44,182 bases of DNA from Acidimicrobiia bacterium (GTDB lineage: Bacteria; Actinomycetota; Acidimicrobiia; Spongiisociales; ZC4RG35): NCBI GenBank assembly GCA_025928935.1, contig JAICNB010000022.1:1-44182 (forward strand), written 5' to 3'. How positions within the stretch are numbered: the first letter of the stretch is position 1; the number at the start of each line of letters is the position of its first letter. The notes below the pieces were generated by a model. It saw only the letters and a program-made list of their open reading frames with translations, was not told the origin of the DNA and searched no databases. The position numbers and the translations under genes are program-made. Positions 33,289 through 42,277 of this stretch are shown here, piece by piece.

Positions 33289-33343
33289 GGAGGACTCCTA
33301 GAGGCGCCGGGGAGAACTGCTAGCCCCAACGGGCAGAAGTGTA

Positions 33344-34027
33344 TCAGCTCTCCGAACTCACGCCATCTGCCAGGAGGTCGGGCCGGCGCTCCCTGGTCCT
33401 CGCTTGGCGCTGTCTCTCTCGCCATTCCTCGATCAGGGCATGGTTGCCGGAGAGCAGGACCTCGGGCACCTCCCACCCCCTGAAATCGGCAGGACGGGTG
33501 TACACGGGCTCCTCGAGACGGCCATCGCGAAACGACTCGCTGTCGACCGAGTCCGGGTTCCCCACCACACCAGGGAGCAGCCGGGCGATGCCCTCGATTG
33601 AAAGTGCGGCCGCCACTTCCCCGCCGGCGACGACGAAATCGCCCACCGAGACCTCCTCATCGATCAGATGGTCCGCCACCCGCTGATCGACGCCCTCGAA
33701 CCTGCCGCAGACGTAGGTGAGCTCAGGAAGCTTCGCCCACCGGTCGAACGTCGCCTGTGTCATCGGGGCCCCTGCCGGGGTGAAAAGGACTCGATGGGTC
33801 GTCTCTAGCGGGTCCAGTGCTGCGGCGAGGGGCTCGATCATCATCACCATGCCCGGTCCTCCGCCAAAGGGAGCGTCATCCAGCTGGTGATGCTTCCCAA
33901 GGCCGTGCCGGCGCAGGTCGACCAGGGTCACCTCGAGGATCCCGGCCTCGATACCGCGAGCGACGATGGAGACTCCGAGCGGCCCGTCGAAGAACCCGGG
34001 AAACATGGTGACGACGTTTATCCGCAC
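33344..34027 (-). CDS. trmD: tRNA (guanine-37-N1)-methyltransferase
   Basis: TrmD methylates G37 beside the anticodon to prevent frameshifting, using S-adenosylmethionine in a trefoil knot. The 227-residue protein has DDAPFGGGPGMVMMIEP near residue 50, YVCGRFEGVDQRV near 110, and the knot segment SVGDFVVAGGEVAAALSIEG. LLPGVVGNPDSVDSESF and EVPEVLLSGNHALIEEWR complete the set. The start is GTG 34027. It is separated from rimM, its usual partner, by the thiolase gene. Confidence 0.96.
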   Translation of the reverse strand: MRINVVTMFPGFFDGPLGVSIVARGIEAGILEVTLVDLRRHGLGKHHQLDDAPFGGGPGMVMMIEPLAAALDPLETTHRVLFTPAGAPMTQATFDRWAKLPELTYVCGRFEGVDQRVADHLIDEEVSVGDFVVAGGEVAAALSIEGIARLLPGVVGNPDSVDSESFRDGRLEEPVYTRPADFRGWEVPEVLLSGNHALIEEWRERQRQARTRERRPDLLADGVSSES

Positions 34028-34056
34028 TGCGTAGACCTCTGGGGCAAGGCTAGGAC

Positions 34057-34111
34057 GGGCCGGAACGGCCCTGGTCCCGATCGTCGTGAGCGTCTACCCC
34101 TGCTCCAGGGG
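34057..34111 (-). promoter_or_regulatory. two GC hairpins between the thiolase gene and trmD
   Basis: In the 135-base gap two perfect stem-loops follow each other on the minus strand: CCCCTG/CAGGGG with a 3-base loop (34111-34097) and GGGCC/GGCCC with a 5-base loop (34071-34057). Neither is followed by a U-run. They could mark transcript processing or weak termination after the inserted thiolase gene; the rest of the gap shows nothing recognisable. Confidence 0.35.
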
Positions 34112-34162
34112 ACCACGACCGCTCCTCTGGCCAACCGTCTCGGTCGAGCGGCGACGTGATAC

Positions 34163-35341
34163 TCAGGAGAGACGCTCGACGATCATCGCCATCCCCTGCC
34201 CTCCACCGACGCACATCGTCTCCAGGCCGATGGTCTTGTCCAGAGTGCGGAGGTCATTGAGCAGGGTGCCCATGATCCGGGCCCCGGTCATGCCGAAGGG
34301 ATGGCCAAGCGCAATGGCGCCGCCGTTCGGGTTGAGACGCTCCATGTCGATGCCGAGCTCGTCGGCGCAGGCCAGGACCTGAGCGGCGAAGGCCTCGTTG
34401 AGCTCGATGACATCGACGTCGCCCAGGTCCATCCCGCTCTGATCGAGCACGGCGCGAACCGCCTCCACCGGGCCCATCCCCATGTACTCGGGCTCGAGCC
34501 CGACAACGGATGTGGCGACGATCCTGGCCAACGGGTCGAGGCCGAGCTCGGATGCCCGTTGGCCGGACATAACCAACACGGCCGCCGCCCCGTCGTTGAG
34601 CGGGCAGGAGTTGCCGGCGGTCACCCGCCCGTCGGGCTTGAAGGCGGGGGGCAGCTCGGCCAGCTTCTCCAGGGTGGTGTTGGGTCGGGGCCCGTCGTCA
34701 GTGGCGATGATCCGGCCATCGGGAACCTCGATAGGGCTGATCTCGCGGTCGAAGAAGCCGTTCTTCTGGGCCTCGACCGCCCGGTCTTGCGACCGCTTGG
34801 CGAACTCGTCCATCCGCTCCCTCGTGATCCCGTGGCGCTCGGCGACGTTCTCTGCGGTGTTGCCCATCGGGATGTAGACGTAGTCGATGAAATCGTCCCG
34901 ACCCGGGTCGGTGAAACGAGGATTGAGGTCGTCGCTGTCGAACGCCTTGCCATAGGTGCGGGTCACCGACTCCGCACCTGCCGCCACATAGGTATGACCT
35001 TCCCCCTGTTTGATCGCATGGAACGCCATGCGAATGGTCTGCAGCGATGACGCGCAGAACCGGTTGACCGTGGTTGCAGGGACGCTCTCCGGCATGCCGC
35101 CAAGCAGCGAGGCGGGTCGGGCCAGGTTGAAGCCCTGCTCGTGATGGGTGAGACCGCAGCCGACCATCACATCGGCCACGGAGGCCCGATCGACCTCCGG
35201 CACCTTGTTCATCACGGCATCGATGGCGAACCCGGCCAGGTCGTCGGCTCGAACGTCGATCAGCGAGCCCTTGTAGGCCCGGCCGATCGGTGAGCGTGCT
35301 GTGGCAACGATCACTGCATCTGGGATTGCGGCTGCCGGCAT
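34163..35341 (-). CDS. thiolase (acetyl-CoA acyltransferase)
   Basis: This thiolase condenses or cleaves 3-ketoacyl-CoA. The 392-residue protein is full length and carries the nucleophilic cysteine in VNRFCASSLQTI near residue 89. The pair AIALGHPFGMTGARIM (histidine) and ETMCVGGGQGMAMIV (second cysteine) is at the C-terminus. The sequence around EQGFNLARPASLL and NTAENVAERHGI resembles degradative FadA-type thiolases more than biosynthetic PhaA, but this is a judgement from the motif context. It interrupts the rimM-trmD pair and has its own palindromic upstream region, so it is probably transcribed and controlled separately. Confidence 0.93.
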   Translation of the reverse strand: MPAAAIPDAVIVATARSPIGRAYKGSLIDVRADDLAGFAIDAVMNKVPEVDRASVADVMVGCGLTHHEQGFNLARPASLLGGMPESVPATTVNRFCASSLQTIRMAFHAIKQGEGHTYVAAGAESVTRTYGKAFDSDDLNPRFTDPGRDDFIDYVYIPMGNTAENVAERHGITRERMDEFAKRSQDRAVEAQKNGFFDREISPIEVPDGRIIATDDGPRPNTTLEKLAELPPAFKPDGRVTAGNSCPLNDGAAAVLVMSGQRASELGLDPLARIVATSVVGLEPEYMGMGPVEAVRAVLDQSGMDLGDVDVIELNEAFAAQVLACADELGIDMERLNPNGGAIALGHPFGMTGARIMGTLLNDLRTLDKTIGLETMCVGGGQGMAMIVERLS

Positions 35342-35359
35342 GAGCTTCTTCCGATTTTG

Positions 35360-35379
35360 ACTACACGCTCAAATGTAGT
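35360..35379. promoter_or_regulatory. ACTACA-N8-TGTAGT operator-like repeat upstream of the thiolase
   Basis: ACTACA (35360-35365) and TGTAGT (35374-35379) are perfect inverted repeats, 19 bases upstream of the thiolase ATG. The gap from rimM is only 57 bases and relatively AT-rich. A regulator of fatty-acid genes could bind here; none is encoded nearby. Confidence 0.45.
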
Positions 35380-35398
35380 GCCGGACGGTGGCTGATCG

Positions 35399-35914
35399 TC
35401 AGGTACCGTCGATCAGACCGGGAATGGCGACGATCTCGATGCGACGCTTGTCCAGGTCCACCACCGGCACAAGGGCGTCCACGAATGGGATCTCGAATTC
35501 CCCGCCGCTGCCCTTCACCAGGAGGCGGTCCTGACCCGGCCCGTTGATCACGCGCTCGACGACGCCAACCTCGTTTCCGGCCTGGTCGAACACCTCGAGC
35601 CCGGCGAGCTGTTCCGGCCAGTATTCCCCTTCGGCCAGCTCCCGACGCCGGGCGACGGAGACGATTGCGCCCCTGATCTCTTCGGCGGAAGCCCGATCAT
35701 CCACCCCTTCGAAGGCGATGTGGGACCCGCGGTCGGTGCGGCGCACCGCCCGCACCACATAGGGGGAATCACCCAGATAGACCTGGGAGCCGGGCTCGAC
35801 AGTGACGATGTCGTCCTCGTCGATGTAGATGCCCAGGAACCCGTCGAGGCCGTGGGGGCGTCCCAGGCCCCCGATTACGAACCGCTCGGACTCAGTCGAG
35901 GAACTCGACGCCAG
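35399..35914 (-). CDS. rimM: ribosome maturation factor RimM, probable CTG start
   Basis: RimM binds S19 and helps fold the 30S head. The C-terminal PRC-barrel part is clear: EYWPEQLAGLEVFDQAGNEVG, VERVINGPGQDRLLVKG and EIPFVDALVPVVDLDKRRI. A GTG at 35758 would give only 119 residues and lose the N-terminal domain. The frame continues upstream with RFVIGGLGRPHGLDGFLGIY, the expected RimM start, until a TAA, with no ATG, GTG or TTG. CTG 35914 lies just inside, with GAGGG eight bases upstream, and would give a 171-residue protein starting M-A-S-S-S-T. It overlaps the KH gene by 23 bases. Confidence 0.85.
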   Translation of the reverse strand: MASSSSTESERFVIGGLGRPHGLDGFLGIYIDEDDIVTVEPGSQVYLGDSPYVVRAVRRTDRGSHIAFEGVDDRASAEEIRGAIVSVARRRELAEGEYWPEQLAGLEVFDQAGNEVGVVERVINGPGQDRLLVKGSGGEFEIPFVDALVPVVDLDKRRIEIVAIPGLIDGT

Positions 35915-36149
35915 CGGTTATGCCCTCTTCGTCACCGGCGGCGCCGGCCGCCGCCCGGATCGCCTTGGCCACGCGGCCCCTCCGACCGATGACCCGGCCC
36001 ATGTCCCCTTTGGCGGTTCTCACTTCGGCGACGACGTCGTCGGGGCCCTGTTCAACCAGTGTCACGACGACCTCGTCCGGCTCCTCCACGATGCTCTTCA
36101 CGATGTAGGTGACAACCCGCTCGACGATCTCGCCTTTGGCCACCGTCAC
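35892..36149 (-). CDS. khpA: KH-domain RNA-binding protein KhpA
   Basis: This 85-residue single-KH protein has the GxxG loop as [19 protein letters not shown] near residue 50. KhpA (YlqC) binds RNA with KhpB in Gram-positive bacteria and affects cell elongation and division. It lies between rpsP (4-base overlap) and rimM, the canonical location. Confidence 0.92.
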   Translation of the reverse strand: MTVAKGEIVERVVTYIVKSIVEEPDEVVVTLVEQGPDDVVAEVRTAKGDMGRVIGRRGRVAKAIRAAAGAAGDEEGITAGVEFLD

Positions 36150-36541
36150 TCCTCTTCCCCAATGGTGTTCGCCCCAACGGTGTTCGCCGTGTCGGCCAGG
36201 ACCTCTTCCTCGACCGGCTCGCCGCCCGCTTCAACGGTCGCGGCCGGGTTGGTGTCGCCGCCGACGGTGTGGATCTGCCCGGAACGGATCTTCATCGTGT
36301 TCAGGGCGCCGGAGATGTTGAGCAGCTTCTCGACAGCCTCGGTGGGCTGGGCGCCCTTGGAGAGCCAGGTCGCCGCCTTCTCGTTGTCTATCTCGACCAG
36401 GGACGGGTCCTGTTGCGGGTCGTACCGCCCGATCTGCTCTATGTAGCGGCCGTCGCGCGGCGCTCTGCCGTCGACCACCACCACGCGGTACGAAGGGGAC
36501 TTCTTCTTCCCCATCCGCATCAACCTCATCTTCACGGCCAT
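36146..36541 (-). CDS. rpsP: 30S ribosomal protein S16 with C-terminal tail
   Basis: S16 is an early-binding 30S protein. The first 80 residues are the conserved fold: [34 protein letters not shown] and [21 protein letters not shown] tail of about 45 acidic and valine-rich residues (ending [12 protein letters not shown]) brings it to 131 residues; extended tails are common in actinobacterial S16. It follows ffh by 4 bases. Confidence 0.96.
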   Translation of the reverse strand: MAVKMRLMRMGKKKSPSYRVVVVDGRAPRDGRYIEQIGRYDPQQDPSLVEIDNEKAATWLSKGAQPTEAVEKLLNISGALNTMKIRSGQIHTVGGDTNPAATVEAGGEPVEEEVLADTANTVGANTIGEEE

Positions 36542-36545
36542 CTGT

Positions 36546-37880
36546 TCACCTCTTGGCTCGCTGCGCCGGTAGGAGCCCCTGCAACGAGGGGACGCCTTTG
36601 CCTCCGGCCAGCATCTTCATCATCTTCTGTGCGTCGGCAAACTGCTTGAGCACCCGGTTCACGTCCTGGGCCCTGGTGCCCGAGCCGGACGCGATACGGC
36701 GCTTTCGGCTGCCGCCGATGAGCTTTGGGTTCCGGCGCTCCTCAGGAGTCATGGACTGGATGATCGCCTCGACGCGACGCAGATCGCGGTCGTCGACGTC
36801 CACTTCACGCATGAGCGAACCGGAGCCCGGGATCATAGCAAGGATGTCCTTCAGAGGCCCCATCCGCTTCATCGACTCGAACTGGGACAGGAAGTCCTCG
36901 AGGGTGAACTCCCCCTTCTGGAGCTTCCTCGCCGCTTTCTCCGCCTCGGCCTCGTCGAAGGTCGCTTCCGCCTTCTCGATGAGGCTCATCACGTCGCCCA
37001 TGCCGAGGATCCTGGACGCCATTCGGTCGGGGTGGAACGGCTCCAGGTCGCCCAGTCCCTCACCCATGCCGGCGAATTTGACCGGTGCCCCGGTCACCTC
37101 ACGCACCGAGATGGCGGCCCCACCCCTGGCATCGCCATCGAGCTTGGACAGGATCACCCCCGTGAGCCCGATTTGCTCCTGAAACCCGATGGCGACGTTG
37201 ACGGCGTCCTGCCCCGTCATCGCGTCGACGACGAGCAGCACCTCATCGGGATCGGCGGACTTGCGCACGTCGGCCAGCTCGCTCATCAATTGCTGGTCGA
37301 TCTGGAGACGTCCCGCGGTGTCGACGATCACCACGTCGCGCCCGGTGCGGGCCGCCTCCTTCATGGCGCTCTTCACCAAACGTGCGGGTTTGCCCTTGCG
37401 CTCGGCGTAGACGGGGACGTCGATACGGCCGCCCAGCGTCTCCAGCTGGTCGATGGCAGCCGGCCGTTGCAGGTCGGCGGCCACCAGGAGTGGCTTCTTG
37501 CCCTGCTTCTTGAGCAGGAGGGCGAGCTTGCCGGCGGTGGTGGTCTTTCCCGATCCCTGCAGCCCGACCATGAGGATCGTCAAAGGTGGCGCTGCCTTCT
37601 TCAATGGCACTGCTTCGAGGCCGAGCGTGGCCACCAGCTCCGCATGGACGATCTTGATCACCTGCTGGCCGGGCGAGAGCGACTTCGACACGTCCTCTCC
37701 GAGAGCACGCTCCTTGACTCGCCCCAGGAAGTCCCGGACCACCTTGACGTTCACATCGGCCTCGAGCAGGGCGAGCCGCACCTCACGAAGGGCGGCGTCG
37801 ATGTCCTTCTCGGTGAGACGCCCTTTGCCCCGAAGGGTGGCGAACACGCTCTCGAAGCGCTGCGTCAGGCTGTCGAACAT
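36546..37880 (-). CDS. ffh: signal recognition particle protein Ffh
   Basis: Ffh binds signal sequences of nascent membrane proteins and, with 4.5S RNA, docks at FtsY. The N domain is at 1-90. The G domain has [15 protein letters not shown] near 107, DTAGRLQID, and [12 protein letters not shown]. The methionine-rich M domain contains [33 protein letters not shown] and [13 protein letters not shown]. It has 444 residues. The ATG is preceded by GAGGAGAA. An intergenic inverted-repeat element lies 14 bases upstream of the start. Confidence 0.97.
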   Translation of the reverse strand: MFDSLTQRFESVFATLRGKGRLTEKDIDAALREVRLALLEADVNVKVVRDFLGRVKERALGEDVSKSLSPGQQVIKIVHAELVATLGLEAVPLKKAAPPLTILMVGLQGSGKTTTAGKLALLLKKQGKKPLLVAADLQRPAAIDQLETLGGRIDVPVYAERKGKPARLVKSAMKEAARTGRDVVIVDTAGRLQIDQQLMSELADVRKSADPDEVLLVVDAMTGQDAVNVAIGFQEQIGLTGVILSKLDGDARGGAAISVREVTGAPVKFAGMGEGLGDLEPFHPDRMASRILGMGDVMSLIEKAEATFDEAEAEKAARKLQKGEFTLEDFLSQFESMKRMGPLKDILAMIPGSGSLMREVDVDDRDLRRVEAIIQSMTPEERRNPKLIGGSRKRRIASGSGTRAQDVNRVLKQFADAQKMMKMLAGGKGVPSLQGLLPAQRAKR

Positions 37881-37893
37881 TTCTCCTCACCGT

Positions 37894-37938
37894 AATTGGG
37901 ACAAGGGAGTGTCATATACGACACTCCTGCTCCCAATT
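37894..37938. repeat. intergenic inverted-repeat element, copy 2 (upstream of ffh)
   Basis: The arms are aattggga (37894-37901) and tcccaatt (37931-37938), separated by exactly 29 bases, the same arms and spacer as the copy at 10667-10711. One more complementary pair extends the arms to nine. The spacer holds a perfect 8-bp inner palindrome, ggagtgtc and gacactcc, around atatac (37906-37927). The element is confined to the gap between the ABC permease stop and ffh. Confidence 0.75.
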
Positions 37939-37956
37939 ATGCGACGGTGACTTGCG

Positions 37957-39555
37957 CTAGCCGATGTCGCGACGCCGAAAGCCGATGAGACCTGCCCCGG
38001 TCAGCGCGATCGCTACCAAGAGCAAGACCGCCATGGGCAGTACCTCGATGTCCTGGGCCGGGAAGTTGGGGACATGGGTGAACGGCGACAGGTTGAGGGT
38101 CCACTGGGGGAATCGCAGGATCTGGCCCAGTTGCCCGAGGACCAGACAGGCGATCAGTGCGCCCCAGCTGAGGCCGACATGGCGTGGCGCCAGCCCGTAT
38201 AGCGCCATGGCGATGCCGGTGAGGATCCAAACGGCCGGTAGCTGCACCACGGCGGCGGCGAGCACCCGGGGAACCTGGCCCGTCACGTCGCCGCTGATCA
38301 GCCCATAGGTCAGGCCACCGAGAACACCGGCCAGCGCCAGGATCAGCACGGGCCCGGCCAGGCCGTAGACGAGATGGCTCCACGCCCAGCGTGAGCGCGG
38401 GGTTGCGGTGGCCAGGACCGGCTCGGCCCGGAGATCTTCCTCTTCGGCGCGGAGCCTGAGGACGGCGCGTATGGCATACGCCGCTGCCAGCAACGCGATC
38501 ACCCCGACCACAAATGAGAAGTAGGTGTCGGTGAGCCCCTGCTCACCGCCCATCTGCTCGAAGATCTGGGCCAGCTGCGGGCTCCCCTCCAACATGTCCC
38601 CGATGCTGTCGGCGGCGCCCCCATAGACCATGCCCAGCACGCCTAGGCCCAGACTCCAGCCGAGTAGCGCCCCTCTCTGCAACCGCCACCCGAGACCCGA
38701 CGCGCTCCTCAACCCAGGTCCTGCTTCTGCCGGCCCAGGGCGGGGCGGGAAGGCCCCGGCGCCGACATCCCGACGTGACGAGACGGCAAACGCACCACCC
38801 AACAGCACCAAGGTAAGGCCACCCCAAAGGGCCAGCACCCTCCACTGTTCCCCGGCAAACGGGCGCAGTTGGGAGAACCAGCCAATGGGAGAAAGCCATG
38901 ACAACCAAAGGGCACCGCTCGACTCCCCCACATCGCCGGCGATGCGAAGGAGATAGGCGATGCCGAGTCCGGCCACCCCTATGGTCTTGGCCGACGACGA
39001 GGCCTGGGTGAGCTGGGCCGATACCGCTCCCAGGCCGGCGAAGGTCGCGGTGACGCCGGCCAGCCCGAGGCCGAATGCGAGGGAGCCGGCCGACGGGAAC
39101 CCCATCCCTATGAAGCCTCCGGTGAGGATCAGGCCAATGAGCACCCCCGCCCCGATGGGAACGATCAGCGCAGCCGCCAGCGGCGCATGGCGACCGATGA
39201 CGGTCGCCCCCAGCAGCTCCCGCCGCCCGGTCTCCTCCTCCTCCCGGGTGTGACGGATCACCGTGAGCACTGCCATGAGACCTATGAGGAAGGCGGCGAT
39301 GACACCCACCCGCCATGTCACGAGACCCCCGACGCTCGAGTCGTAGAGCGGGCCCAGAACGGCGACCAGCGAAGGAGAGGAACTGACGGTCGCAGCCAAC
39401 TGCTCTCTGGAGGCGGCATCGGGGTAGAGCTCGATGAATGCGCTGGCGGTGCCCAACGGCACGGCTGCGAGAAGGATCACCCAGACCGCAAGTCGGAGCC
39501 GATCGCGTCGCAAGATCAGACGGACCAGGCTGCCGGTCCCGACCATGGTGCTCAT
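37957..39555 (-). CDS. large ABC exporter permease, polyketide-antibiotic type
   Basis: This 532-residue membrane protein has about twelve hydrophobic segments in two similar halves, as in the fused permeases of TetR-controlled antibiotic exporters. Segments include [37 protein letters not shown] with the following [11 protein letters not shown], and [17 protein letters not shown]. Later ones include [20 protein letters not shown] and [13 protein letters not shown], all recognisable in that family. It overlaps the ATPase gene by four bases (ATGA). The substrate is unknown. Confidence 0.9.
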   Translation of the reverse strand: MSTMVGTGSLVRLILRRDRLRLAVWVILLAAVPLGTASAFIELYPDAASREQLAATVSSSPSLVAVLGPLYDSSVGGLVTWRVGVIAAFLIGLMAVLTVIRHTREEEETGRRELLGATVIGRHAPLAAALIVPIGAGVLIGLILTGGFIGMGFPSAGSLAFGLGLAGVTATFAGLGAVSAQLTQASSSAKTIGVAGLGIAYLLRIAGDVGESSGALWLSWLSPIGWFSQLRPFAGEQWRVLALWGGLTLVLLGGAFAVSSRRDVGAGAFPPRPGPAEAGPGLRSASGLGWRLQRGALLGWSLGLGVLGMVYGGAADSIGDMLEGSPQLAQIFEQMGGEQGLTDTYFSFVVGVIALLAAAYAIRAVLRLRAEEEDLRAEPVLATATPRSRWAWSHLVYGLAGPVLILALAGVLGGLTYGLISGDVTGQVPRVLAAAVVQLPAVWILTGIAMALYGLAPRHVGLSWGALIACLVLGQLGQILRFPQWTLNLSPFTHVPNFPAQDIEVLPMAVLLLVAIALTGAGLIGFRRRDIG

Positions 39556-40466
39556 GTCTCGGTCTCCGATGAGTCCACATCCACGTCGTCCTGATAGTGC
39601 CTCAGGAAGAGCTCTTCGAGTGTGGGTGGATGGCTGATCAGACTGCGCACGCCGAGCGGAGCCAATGAGCGCACCACCACGTCCAATCGATCCGAATCGA
39701 CCTCGAAATCGACCTTGTGGTCGTGGAGACGTAGGCCGTGCACCCCTTCTATTGCCGCCATTGGAGCCGGATCGGAGGTGAGCTCGGCGCTGATCGTAGT
39801 GCGGGTGAGATGTCTCAGCTCGGCCAGACTGCCGCTCTCCACGATCTTGCCCTTGCGGACGATACTGACCCGGTCACAGAGCGCCTCCACCTCGGCGAGG
39901 ATGTGACTGGCGAGAAACACCGTTCGTCCGTTTGACCTGTCTTCCTCGATGCAGGCCCTGAATTCCGCTTCCATGAGGGGGTCGAGGCCGGCGGTCGGCT
40001 CGTCCAAGATGAGCAGTTCGACATTGGAGGCCAGTGCGGCGACGAGCGCCACCTTCTGACGATTCCCCTTCGAGTAGGTGCTGCCCTTCTTGGTGGGGTC
40101 GAGATCGAAACGCTCCAGCAACTTGTCCTTCTTGGAGGTGTCGAGTCCGCCACGCAGCTTGCCAAGGAGGTCGATTACCTCGCCACCACTCAGGTTGGGC
40201 CACAACATGACATCGCCAGGCACGTAAGCCAGACGGCGATGAAGCTCGGTGGCCTCGGCCCAGGGATCACCATCGAGGAGTGAGACAGTGCCCGCGTCAT
40301 GACGGATCAGCCCGAGCAGGACCCGAATAGTCGTCGTCTTACCCGCCCCGTTGGGCCCAAGGAAACCATGGATCTCCCCGGTTGCCACCTCGAGATCGAG
40401 ACCATCGAGGGCGCGGACATGGCCGAAATTCTTGACCAGGCCTGATATCGAGATCGCATTGCTCAT
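39552..40466 (-). CDS. ABC exporter ATPase
   Basis: The 304-residue ATPase has Walker [15 protein letters not shown] near residue 36, signature [15 protein letters not shown] near 132, and Walker [34 protein letters not shown] is the switch, and there is a C-terminal accessory domain. With the 532-residue permease it forms a complete exporter. The start at 40466 lies 50 bases from the divergent TetR gene, and its promoter overlaps the proposed TetR operator. Confidence 0.93.
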   Translation of the reverse strand: MSNAISISGLVKNFGHVRALDGLDLEVATGEIHGFLGPNGAGKTTTIRVLLGLIRHDAGTVSLLDGDPWAEATELHRRLAYVPGDVMLWPNLSGGEVIDLLGKLRGGLDTSKKDKLLERFDLDPTKKGSTYSKGNRQKVALVAALASNVELLILDEPTAGLDPLMEAEFRACIEEDRSNGRTVFLASHILAEVEALCDRVSIVRKGKIVESGSLAELRHLTRTTISAELTSDPAPMAAIEGVHGLRLHDHKVDFEVDSDRLDVVVRSLAPLGVRSLISHPPTLEELFLRHYQDDVDVDSSETET

Positions 40467-40475
40467 GATCAGTGG

Positions 40476-40508
40476 ATCTTAACACCGCCTTGAACAGCTG
40501 TTTAGTAT
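40476..40508. promoter_or_regulatory. overlapping divergent promoters with AACAGCTGTT operator
   Basis: On the plus strand TTAACA (40479-40484), 18 bases, TAGTAT (40503-40508) point to a start at the TetR ATG (40516), leaderless. On the minus strand TAAACA (40504-40499), 17 bases, TAAGAT (40481-40476) point toward the ABC ATPase. The perfect palindrome AACAGCTGTT (40493-40502) sits in both spacers, where TetR binding would block both promoters. Confidence 0.7.
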
Positions 40509-40515
40509 ATTGACC

Positions 40516-41175
40516 ATGCGTTCAGTCGAACACCCAGACCTGACCACAAGGGCTCGCATCCGTGACGCCGCTCTGACCCGGTTCCCCAATGATGGCTTCG
40601 GTGCCACCACCATCCGGGCCGTCGCCGCCGATGCAGGAGTGTCGCCTGCGCTCGTGGTCCATCACTTCGGCTCGAAGGAGCGTCTGCGTGAGGCCTGCGA
40701 CCAATACGTGGTGGCTCGATACCGCGACACCAAGCTGGCGGCGATGCAGGAGGGGAATGTGTTCGATCCCGGCTTCGCCGCGTCCGCCTTCCAAATGGCA
40801 CAGCCGCTCCTCCGCTACTTCGGGTGGGCGCTGTCCCGCAATCATCCGGCGGCGGGGGACCTGTTCGACGAGATCGTGCGGGAGGCCCTCGAGATCACCC
40901 GAATCGCGGTGGAGAAGGGCATGATCTACGACTCACCCGACCTCCCGCGACGCACCTCCGTCGTCATGGCCCTCAACCTGGGCATGATCGTGATGCACGC
41001 CCATCTGGAGCGAAACGTCGGGGTCGACGTCCTCACCGCCGATGGCATGGCCGAGCTCTCGCCCACCCTGTTCGAGATCTTCGGAGGCATGTTCACCCCC
41101 GAGGTCAGGGAGCGGATCGAGACCGCCTACGGTGAGGAGGCGCGGGGGATCCTGGCCGCCCGATCCGGGATCTGA
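40516..41175 (+). CDS. TetR-family transcriptional repressor
   Basis: The 219-residue protein has an N-terminal TetR helix-turn-helix: ARIRDAALTRFPNDGFGATT then IRAVAADAGVSPALVVHHFG, typical of the family, and a variable C-terminal ligand domain. The start is ATG 40516 (MRSVEHPD); a TTG six bases upstream is less likely. It is divergent from the ABC exporter and should repress it until a ligand, perhaps the exported compound, binds. Confidence 0.93.
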   Translation: MRSVEHPDLTTRARIRDAALTRFPNDGFGATTIRAVAADAGVSPALVVHHFGSKERLREACDQYVVARYRDTKLAAMQEGNVFDPGFAASAFQMAQPLLRYFGWALSRNHPAAGDLFDEIVREALEITRIAVEKGMIYDSPDLPRRTSVVMALNLGMIVMHAHLERNVGVDVLTADGMAELSPTLFEIFGGMFTPEVRERIETAYGEEARGILAARSGI

Positions 41176-41202
41176 GAAGCCGAACACAGACGGGCATCGG
41201 CA

Positions 41203-42273
41203 TCATTCGCTCCGAGTGGCGATGACACGTGCGACATGGGCGGCATCCCGGCTCACCCCATTGATCTGCCCCGACGACAGGGAATAGAGGAATTGGAGCC
41301 CGACGAAGTACAGGCCTGGTTGCTCGGCCACCACTCCTCGATGGTGACTGGGCTCACGGTCCCCGAACACGGGCATGTCGATCCAGGAGAATTCGGGCCG
41401 ATACCCGGTGCACCAGATGACGTTTGCCACATCGAGGACCTGGCCGTCTTCGAGGAGGGGGCGACCGTCGACGACTCCGACGGTCCGGGCCACTCTCGTC
41501 ACACCGGCGTGTATCAGGTGACGGGGCTTGGCCCTCACCAGCGGAGGAGTCCTGCCAATCAGCTTGGGTCTCGCCCTGCGGCCCACCGGTGTGGCCTGGG
41601 AGAGGACTCGATGAAACACGTTCCTCAAGATCGGTGCGATGAGAGCGGCGGTGAGGCGGTTGGGCGGGAAAGGGAGATGCCCCGGATGCGGTCCCGAGAT
41701 GAGTGTCGGTTGCCCTGGGGCTACATCGAGGGCGATCTCGGCCCCGGAGTTGCCGGCGCCCACAACCAGGACGATGCCCTCTCTGAGCTGGGACGGGTTT
41801 CGGTAGTCCGTTGAGTGCATCTGCACGATATCGGGCCGGAGGTCAGCACTGAAGTCCGGGAGGAACGGTCGCTGGTTCCACATGGCCACCACGACGTGAT
41901 CGGACTCGATAGTGCTTCCGTTGCCGGTCACTGTGAACCCGCCCCCGTTCCGAGCCACCCTCTCCACCGTCACACCCGAACGAACCGGGAGGCCGAAGTG
42001 CTCGGCGTAGCCCTCCAGGTAGTCGGCCATCTCGTCCTTGGTTGGAAAAGCGGTGCGAGGGGCGGGGAAGGGCATGCCGTCAAGCCGGTCGTAGCGGGCG
42101 GGAGTGAACAACCGGAGCGAGTCCCAGCGCCTACGCCACGCATCGCCGACGCGTTGCTCGGCATCGAGGATGACGAAGGGGACGTTCCGTCTCTGCAGGT
42201 GATAGCCGACCGCAAGGCCGGCCTGACCCCCACCTATCACCACGGTATCGATTCGCTCTGCCGATTCAGTCAT
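41203..42273 (-). CDS. flavin-containing monooxygenase-like oxidoreductase
   Basis: This FAD/NAD(P)-dependent enzyme has 356 residues. The first dinucleotide fold is TVVIGGGQAGLAVGYHLQRR near residue 10, the second is VLVVGAGNSGAEIALDVAPG near 167. VIWCTGYRPEFSWI near 287 is the conserved ATG-like motif of class B monooxygenases and their relatives. GLYFVGLQFLYSLSSGQING closes the FAD site. Related proteins oxidise nitrogen, sulfur or ketone substrates; the substrate here is unknown. It converges with the TetR gene and is followed upstream by the small membrane gene with a 4-base gap. Confidence 0.9.
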   Translation of the reverse strand: MTESAERIDTVVIGGGQAGLAVGYHLQRRNVPFVILDAEQRVGDAWRRRWDSLRLFTPARYDRLDGMPFPAPRTAFPTKDEMADYLEGYAEHFGLPVRSGVTVERVARNGGGFTVTGNGSTIESDHVVVAMWNQRPFLPDFSADLRPDIVQMHSTDYRNPSQLREGIVLVVGAGNSGAEIALDVAPGQPTLISGPHPGHLPFPPNRLTAALIAPILRNVFHRVLSQATPVGRRARPKLIGRTPPLVRAKPRHLIHAGVTRVARTVGVVDGRPLLEDGQVLDVANVIWCTGYRPEFSWIDMPVFGDREPSHHRGVVAEQPGLYFVGLQFLYSLSSGQINGVSRDAAHVARVIATRSE

Positions 42274-42277
42274 CTCC

